Made by a program: the position numbers and the translations under genes. The notes under the pieces were generated by a model that had not been told where the DNA came from, made no database searches, and was given only the letters and a program-made list of their open reading frames with translations. Positions 13,625-17,596 of a DNA stretch of 17,596 nucleotides are shown piece by piece. The first letter of the stretch is position 1, and each line of letters opens with the position of its first letter. The DNA comes from Clostridiales bacterium UBA1779 (GTDB lineage Bacteria > Bacillota > Clostridia > Oscillospirales > CAG-272): the NCBI GenBank assembly GCA_002314565.1, contig DCGL01000156.1:1-17596 (forward strand). Reading direction: 5' to 3'.

Positions 13625-14526
13625 GCGTTGACCTTTGCGGAATTGAGCTTGACAATCCCGTGATTCCGGCCTCCGGAACCTTCGGATTCGGATACGAATT
13701 CAGTGAATATTACGATATTAATATGCTCGGAACCTTCTCGTTCAAGGGAACCACGCGTGATGAGAGGTTCGGGAACCCCACACCGAGAATTGCGGAAACC
13801 CCCGCGGGTCTTCTCAATGCCGTCGGCCTTCAGAATCCCGGAGTGGATAAGGTCATTTCACGTGAGCTGCCGGAGCTGAGAAAGGTATTTCACAAGCCCG
13901 TAATGGCAAACGTCAGCGGCTTTTCGATTGACGAATACCGCGAGGTGTGCGAAAAATTAGATAAAGAAGAGGATATCGGCTGGTTTGAAGTCAATATCAG
14001 CTGCCCGAACGTACACGGTGGCGGAATGAGCTTCGGTACCTACCCGAAAGCCGCTTATGAGGTTACAAAGGCAGTAAAGAAAGTAACACACAAGCCCGTG
14101 ATTATGAAGCTGTCGCCGAACGTCACCGACATCGTATCAATCGCCAAAGCCTGCGAGGATGCGGGAGCTGACGGAATCAGCCTGATAAACACAGTCCTTT
14201 CAATGAGAATAGACCTGAGCCGTCGCAAGCCCCTGCTTGCAAATACTACCGGGGGCTTATCCGGCCCCGCCGTTTTCCCGCTTGCAGTGAGAATGGTTTA
14301 CCAGGTTTCATCAGCCGTCGGTATCCCGGTTATCGGCCTTGGCGGAGTCAGCACGGCTGAGAACGTTATTGAGATGATGATGGCGGGAGCTGTTGCAGTT
14401 GAAGTCGGAGCCGCAAATCTTGTCGAGCCCTTTGCCTGCAAAAACATCATCGAAAACCTTCCCGCGGTTATGGACAGATACCGCATCGAAAATCTGAAAG
14501 ATATAATAGGAGCTGCACATAAATGA
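13612..14526 (+). CDS. pyrD: Dihydroorotate dehydrogenase, catalytic subunit (type 1B)
   Basis: This FMN enzyme oxidises dihydroorotate to orotate in the cytoplasm. The 304-residue product has the family opening IELDNPVIPASGTFGFG (11-27), an FKGTT segment near 44-48, and the active-site base Cys131 in NISCPNVHGGG, a cysteine as in all class 1 enzymes (class 2 has Ser). The FMN phosphate region shows GLGGVSTAEN (242-251). The adjacent pyrK shows it is the NAD-dependent type 1B form that works as a PyrD2-PyrK2 complex. AAGGAGG (13598-13604) lies seven bases before the ATG, inside pyrK. The stop overlaps pyrF by ATGA. Confidence 0.97.
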   Translation: MGRLSVDLCGIELDNPVIPASGTFGFGYEFSEYYDINMLGTFSFKGTTRDERFGNPTPRIAETPAGLLNAVGLQNPGVDKVISRELPELRKVFHKPVMANVSGFSIDEYREVCEKLDKEEDIGWFEVNISCPNVHGGGMSFGTYPKAAYEVTKAVKKVTHKPVIMKLSPNVTDIVSIAKACEDAGADGISLINTVLSMRIDLSRRKPLLANTTGGLSGPAVFPLAVRMVYQVSSAVGIPVIGLGGVSTAENVIEMMMAGAVAVEVGAANLVEPFACKNIIENLPAVMDRYRIENLKDIIGAAHK

Positions 14527-15221
14527 AAAAAGACGTAATTATTGCCTGTGATTTCGCCTCAGCCGAGGCCACCTACGCGTTTCTTGACAGGTTCACCGAA
14601 GAAAAGCCATTCGTAAAAATCGGCATGGAGCTCTTCTATGCCGCAGGTCCCGAAATCGTGCGCGAAATCAAGAAGCGCGGTCACAAAATCTTCCTCGACC
14701 TCAAGCTTCACGACATCCCGAACACGGTAAAGAAGGCAATGGCCGTTCTTTCAAATCTTGACGTGGATATCTGCAATCTTCACGCCGCCGGCGGTGTGGA
14801 TATGATGAAGGCCGCAATCGAAGGACTTACAAGGCCCGACGGAACAAGACCTCTGCTCATTGCCGTCACGATGCTGACGTCAATCGACCAGGACAGAATG
14901 GAAAAGGAGCTGCTCATCAAGGGCAGACTTCAGGATACCGTTATGCAGTATGCCGAAAACGCAAAGAATGCAGGACTTGACGGCGTCGTATGTTCACCGC
15001 TTGAGTCGGGACTCGTTCACGGCCGCTGCGGAGAGGGCTTCCTCACCGTAACCCCCGGCATCCGCTTTGCAGACGGGGCACAGGGAGACCAGCAGAGAGT
15101 AACCACTCCCGCACGTGCCCGCGAGCTCGGCTCCGACTTTATCGTAGTCGGAAGACCCATTACCGCCGCCGAGGACCCGGTTGCCGCATACAGAAGATGC
15201 ATGGCTGAATTTGCTGATTAA
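14523..15221 (+). CDS. pyrF: Orotidine 5'-phosphate decarboxylase
   Basis: PyrF removes CO2 from OMP to make UMP, the last step of the pathway. The 232-residue protein is of the short bacterial type (E. coli/B. subtilis-like). Its catalytic network is complete: Asp10, Lys32 or its neighbour in FVKIG, and the D-x-K-x-x-D motif as Asp59-Lys61-Asp64 in LDLKLHDIPNT. The phosphate-binding segment TPGIRF and the late VVGRPIT block are present. The start overlaps the pyrD stop (ATGA), with AGGAG ten bases upstream. Sixteen bases separate it from pyrE. Confidence 0.97.
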   Translation: MKKDVIIACDFASAEATYAFLDRFTEEKPFVKIGMELFYAAGPEIVREIKKRGHKIFLDLKLHDIPNTVKKAMAVLSNLDVDICNLHAAGGVDMMKAAIEGLTRPDGTRPLLIAVTMLTSIDQDRMEKELLIKGRLQDTVMQYAENAKNAGLDGVVCSPLESGLVHGRCGEGFLTVTPGIRFADGAQGDQQRVTTPARARELGSDFIVVGRPITAAEDPVAAYRRCMAEFAD

Positions 15222-15237
15222 TTAAAAACGGAGATAT

Positions 15238-15888
15238 ATGAAAATGAGAACGATTACAGAAGAAATCATTGCGAAGGATCTGCTCTCAATAGGGGCAGTA
15301 TTCTTCAGACCCGATCAGCCCTTTACCTGGGCCAGCGGCATCAAGAGCCCCGTTTACTGCGACAACCGCCTGACTCTGACGGCACCGAAGGTAAGATGCG
15401 ACGTTGAAAACGGTCTTGCGGAGCTTATTAAAGAGAAGTATCCCGAGGTGGAAGTCCTTATGGGAACCTCGACTGCCGGAATTGCCCACGCCGCAATCAC
15501 TGCTCACCTGCTTGACCTGCCCATGGGCTACGTACGCAGCGGAGCAAAGGATCACGGCAGACAGAATCAGATTGAAGGCAAGCTTGAAGCCGGACAGAAG
15601 GTCGTCGTAGTCGAAGACCTGATTTCAACCGGCGGAAGCGTCATCGAGGTCGTAAACGTTCTGCGTGAAGCAGGAGCCGACGTTCTCGGCGTAGTCAGCA
15701 TTTTCACCTACGGAATGAAGAAGGGCCTTGACAGACTGAAGGAGGCCAATGTTGAGAATACCTCGCTTTCCAATTTCGACGTCATTGCCCGCGTTGCCGC
15801 TGAAGAAAAGTACATTAAGCCCGAAGACGTTGAACGCCTTATCGCTTTCAGAAACAATCCTTCCGACGAGAGCTGGATTAAGGCCTGA
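15238..15888 (+). CDS. pyrE: Orotate phosphoribosyltransferase
   Basis: PyrE joins orotate to PRPP to give OMP. The 216-residue product shows the substrate block [16 protein letters not shown] (29-44), a flexible-loop region [11 protein letters not shown] (104-114), and the PRPP-binding motif [13 protein letters not shown] (122-134). GGAG at 15230-15233 lies four bases before ATG 15238 and ten before a second in-frame ATG at 15244, so the exact start is open by two residues. It follows pyrF closely and is separated from pyrB by 92 bases. Confidence 0.97.
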   Translation: MKMRTITEEIIAKDLLSIGAVFFRPDQPFTWASGIKSPVYCDNRLTLTAPKVRCDVENGLAELIKEKYPEVEVLMGTSTAGIAHAAITAHLLDLPMGYVRSGAKDHGRQNQIEGKLEAGQKVVVVEDLISTGGSVIEVVNVLREAGADVLGVVSIFTYGMKKGLDRLKEANVENTSLSNFDVIARVAAEEKYIKPEDVERLIAFRNNPSDESWIKA

Positions 15889-15980
15889 GCCGTCCGACCC
15901 GGTTTTTAACTCAAACCCCTTACACAAAGCTTTGCATAATTTCCGACTGATGCGGAAAACAATCAAAGAAAGGTTTAATT
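15889..15980 (+). other. pyrE-pyrB intergenic segment with small hairpins
   Basis: This is the longest gap between the genes from pyrC to pyrI. It contains the palindrome CAAAGCTTTG (15925-15934) and a small hairpin TTTCCG/CGGAAA (15940-15945 and 15953-15958) with a seven-base loop, followed by the pyrB ribosome binding site AAAGG. No T-tract follows the hairpins and no -35/-10 pair is evident, so they may be processing or stability elements. Confidence 0.35.
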
Positions 15981-16898
15981 ATGAGAGATCTCATAGATAT
16001 AATGGAACTGTCCGCCGAAGAGATTGACGGACTGATAAAAACGGCTCTTGACATTATCGCAAATCCCGGCAAATATGCCGAAAGCTGCAAGCGCAAAAAG
16101 CTTGCCACCCTGTTCTTCGAGCCCTCCACACGCACGCGCCTCAGCTTTGAGGCTGCCATGCTTGAGCTCGGCGGTTCGGTCATCGGCTTTTCCGACGCGG
16201 CCTGCTCCTCCGCCTCAAAGGGCGAGAGCGTTGCCGACACGGCAAGAGTAATTGAGTGCTATGCCGACATAATCGCCATGCGTCATCCCAAAGAGGGGGC
16301 TCCTCTGGTCGCCGCAAGAAACGTTGACATTCCCGTTATCAACGCAGGAGACGGAGGCCATAACCATCCGACACAGACCCTTGCCGACCTGCTCACGATA
16401 TACAGAGAAAAGGGAAGAGTCGACAACCTTACAATAGGTCTTTGCGGGGATCTGAAATTCGGAAGAACGGTTCACTCCCTCATCTCGGCAATGTCGAGAT
16501 ACACGGGCGTGAAATTCGTCCTGATTTCACCCGAAGAGCTCAGGGTTCCGCGCTATATCGTAACAGACGTGCTTGAAGCCCGCGGAATTGAGTACGAAGA
16601 AACCTCAGACCTTGACGCGGCACTGCCAAAGCTCGACGTGCTTTATATGACGAGAGTGCAGAAGGAACGCTTCTTCAACGAACAGGATTACCTAAGACTT
16701 AAGGACAGCTATATTCTCACTGCCGAGAAGATGAAAACGGCACCGGAGAAGATGATAGTCATGCATCCGCTTCCACGTGTAAACGAGATTTCCGTTGCCG
16801 TTGACGAAGATCCCCGCGCCTGCTATTTCAAGCAGGTAAGAAATGGAAAATATATGAGAATGGCCCTCATTCTCAAGCTGCTGGAGGTTAAGATATGA
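15981..16898 (+). CDS. pyrB: Aspartate carbamoyltransferase, catalytic subunit
   Basis: PyrB condenses carbamoyl phosphate with aspartate, the committed step of the pathway. The 305-residue protein has the carbamoyl-phosphate motif [13 protein letters not shown] (45-57), the mobile-loop residues Ser79-Lys80-Gly-Glu, GHNHPTQ (126-132), [11 protein letters not shown] (156-166), the aspartate-binding TRVQKERF (224-231) and [10 protein letters not shown] (261-270). The motif set and the following pyrI place it with the E. coli-type allosteric enzyme rather than the B. subtilis-type trimer without regulatory chains. Its stop overlaps the pyrI start by ATGA, so the subunits are likely made in step. 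Confidence 0.97.
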   Translation: MRDLIDIMELSAEEIDGLIKTALDIIANPGKYAESCKRKKLATLFFEPSTRTRLSFEAAMLELGGSVIGFSDAACSSASKGESVADTARVIECYADIIAMRHPKEGAPLVAARNVDIPVINAGDGGHNHPTQTLADLLTIYREKGRVDNLTIGLCGDLKFGRTVHSLISAMSRYTGVKFVLISPEELRVPRYIVTDVLEARGIEYEETSDLDAALPKLDVLYMTRVQKERFFNEQDYLRLKDSYILTAEKMKTAPEKMIVMHPLPRVNEISVAVDEDPRACYFKQVRNGKYMRMALILKLLEVKI

Positions 16899-17326
16899 TT
16901 ATCGGACAGATAAAAGACGGAATTGTGCTTGACCACATCACAGCCGGCAAGAGCATAGAAATATACGAAATTCTCGGTCTCGGCAAGCTTGACTGCACCG
17001 TCGCAATGATTCAGAATGCGGACAGTGCCAAGATGGGAAAAAAAGACATTATCAAGGTCGGCAAGGTCATAGACCTTGACTTCACCGTTCTCGGATACAT
17101 CGACCCCGGAATTACGGTCAACGTCATCAGAGACGGCAAGCTCTTCAAGAGAGAACACCTGACTCTGCCCGAAAAAGTCACGGGTATCATCAGGTGCAGG
17201 AACCCGCGCTGCGTCTCCTCTTGTGAGCAGGAGCTCGTACAGGAGTTCAGACTTACGGACCCCGAAAAGAAGATTTACCGCTGCGTATACTGCGACAGTG
17301 AAGCTCCTTCCATAATAAACAAATAA
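16895..17326 (+). CDS. pyrI: Aspartate carbamoyltransferase, regulatory subunit
   Basis: PyrI binds nucleotides (CTP/UTP as inhibitors and ATP as activator in E. coli) and holds PyrB trimers together. The 143-residue product has the allosteric domain first (about 1-95, with IEIYEILGL near 21-29) and a C-terminal zinc domain whose ligands are Cys101, Cys106, Cys130 and Cys133; an extra Cys110 is also present. GGAGG (16883-16887) lies seven bases before the ATG. Feedback control of the pathway by nucleotides is therefore expected at the enzyme level, whatever the leader RNA does. Which nucleotides act here cannot be told from sequence. Confidence 0.96.
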   Translation: MIIGQIKDGIVLDHITAGKSIEIYEILGLGKLDCTVAMIQNADSAKMGKKDIIKVGKVIDLDFTVLGYIDPGITVNVIRDGKLFKREHLTLPEKVTGIIRCRNPRCVSSCEQELVQEFRLTDPEKKIYRCVYCDSEAPSIINK

Positions 17327-17396
17327 ATTTTTTCATAAAAAACAGCGCGGTTTTCCGGCAGATGGGGAACACACGCAGAGAAAGCTGAGTGAAAAC

Positions 17397-17596
17397 ATGA
17401 AAAGAAAAGACATAAAGAAGATAATGATCATCGGCTCCGGCCCCATAGTCATCGGACAGGCTGCCGAATTCGACTATGCAGGCACGCAGGCCTGCCTCGC
17501 CCTGCGCGAGGAAGGGTATGAGGTCATACTCGTGAACTCCAACCCCGCCACCATTATGACGGATACCACCATTGCCGACAAGGTTTATATGGAGCC
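17397..17596 (+). CDS. carB: Carbamoyl-phosphate synthase large subunit, 5' part (runs off window)
   Basis: About 66 N-terminal codons are present. The sequence [26 protein letters not shown], continuing with [21 protein letters not shown], is the hallmark beginning of CarB, which makes carbamoyl phosphate from bicarbonate, ATP and ammonia delivered by CarA. The ATG at 17397 is the only sensible start; an earlier GTG at 17389 meets a stop at once. The ribosome binding site is weak (a GAG near 17386). It follows pyrI after 70 bases that contain no terminator. The small subunit gene carA, usually directly upstream, is not present here. Confidence 0.95.
   Translation, partial: MKRKDIKKIMIIGSGPIVIGQAAEFDYAGTQACLALREEGYEVILVNSNPATIMTDTTIADKVYME

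Noticed and set aside
17328..17342. Terminator between pyrI and carB
   Set aside because: Only a six-base A/T stem (TTTTTT cat AAAAAA) with no GC core and no following T-tract; too weak to end transcription.

Overview
The window looks like chromosomal DNA of a low- to medium-GC Gram-positive anaerobe of the class Clostridia, most likely the Ruminococcaceae/Oscillospiraceae neighbourhood. The grounds are a cmk-plsC-ispH/rpsA cluster with IspH fused to ribosomal protein S1 (a known clostridial arrangement), strong AGGAGG-type ribosome binding sites, a pyr operon with NAD-linked dihydroorotate dehydrogenase (PyrD type 1B plus PyrK), and an aspartate carbamoyltransferase with a PyrI regulatory subunit. 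This placement is inference from gene content. All genes found lie on the + strand.

Region 1 (1-3170): the 3' end of cmk, then plsC, then the ispH-rpsA fusion, each overlapping the next by a few bases, closed by a strong intrinsic terminator. Inside the fusion, at the IspH/S1 boundary, there is a near-perfect Shine-Dalgarno sequence and an in-frame ATG. S1 may therefore also be made as a free protein, possibly from an internal extended -10 promoter.

Region 2 (3197-4507): a two-gene unit of a MinD-family ATPase and a protein that aligns without gaps to methylglyoxal synthase but has lost most of the catalytic residues. This looks like a shrunken relative of the clostridial min-rodA-mgsA neighbourhood. 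A terminator follows.

Region 3 (4508-8215): inverted repeats upstream of two overlapping half-transporter genes that make a heterodimeric ABC exporter with one consensus and one degenerate ATP site, followed by a terminator.

Region 4 (8216-11428): an AT-rich island holding one promoter, a structured 5' leader and a 933-residue secreted protein. The protein has a signal peptide, a long unrecognised N-terminal half, beta-rich prepeptidase-C-like modules, a Ser/Asp/Glu tandem-repeat linker and two C-terminal peptidoglycan-binding domains. A long hairpin closes the unit. Base composition differs plainly from both flanks, which suggests separate acquisition.

Region 5 (11446-17596): the pyrimidine biosynthesis operon pyrC-pyrK-pyrD-pyrF-pyrE-pyrB-pyrI-carB (carB cut by the window end), read from a strong promoter through a structured leader with no recognisable PyrR site. 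Together these genes supply carbamoyl phosphate (CarB), carbamoyl aspartate (PyrBI), dihydroorotate (PyrC), orotate (PyrDK), OMP (PyrE) and UMP (PyrF). carA and pyrR are not in the window.

No tRNA, rRNA, CRISPR array, insertion sequence or phage gene was seen. The most interesting items are the dual start in ispH-rpsA, the degenerate methylglyoxal-synthase-like protein paired with a MinD-like ATPase, the unusual secreted wall-binding protein, and the pyr leader RNA.
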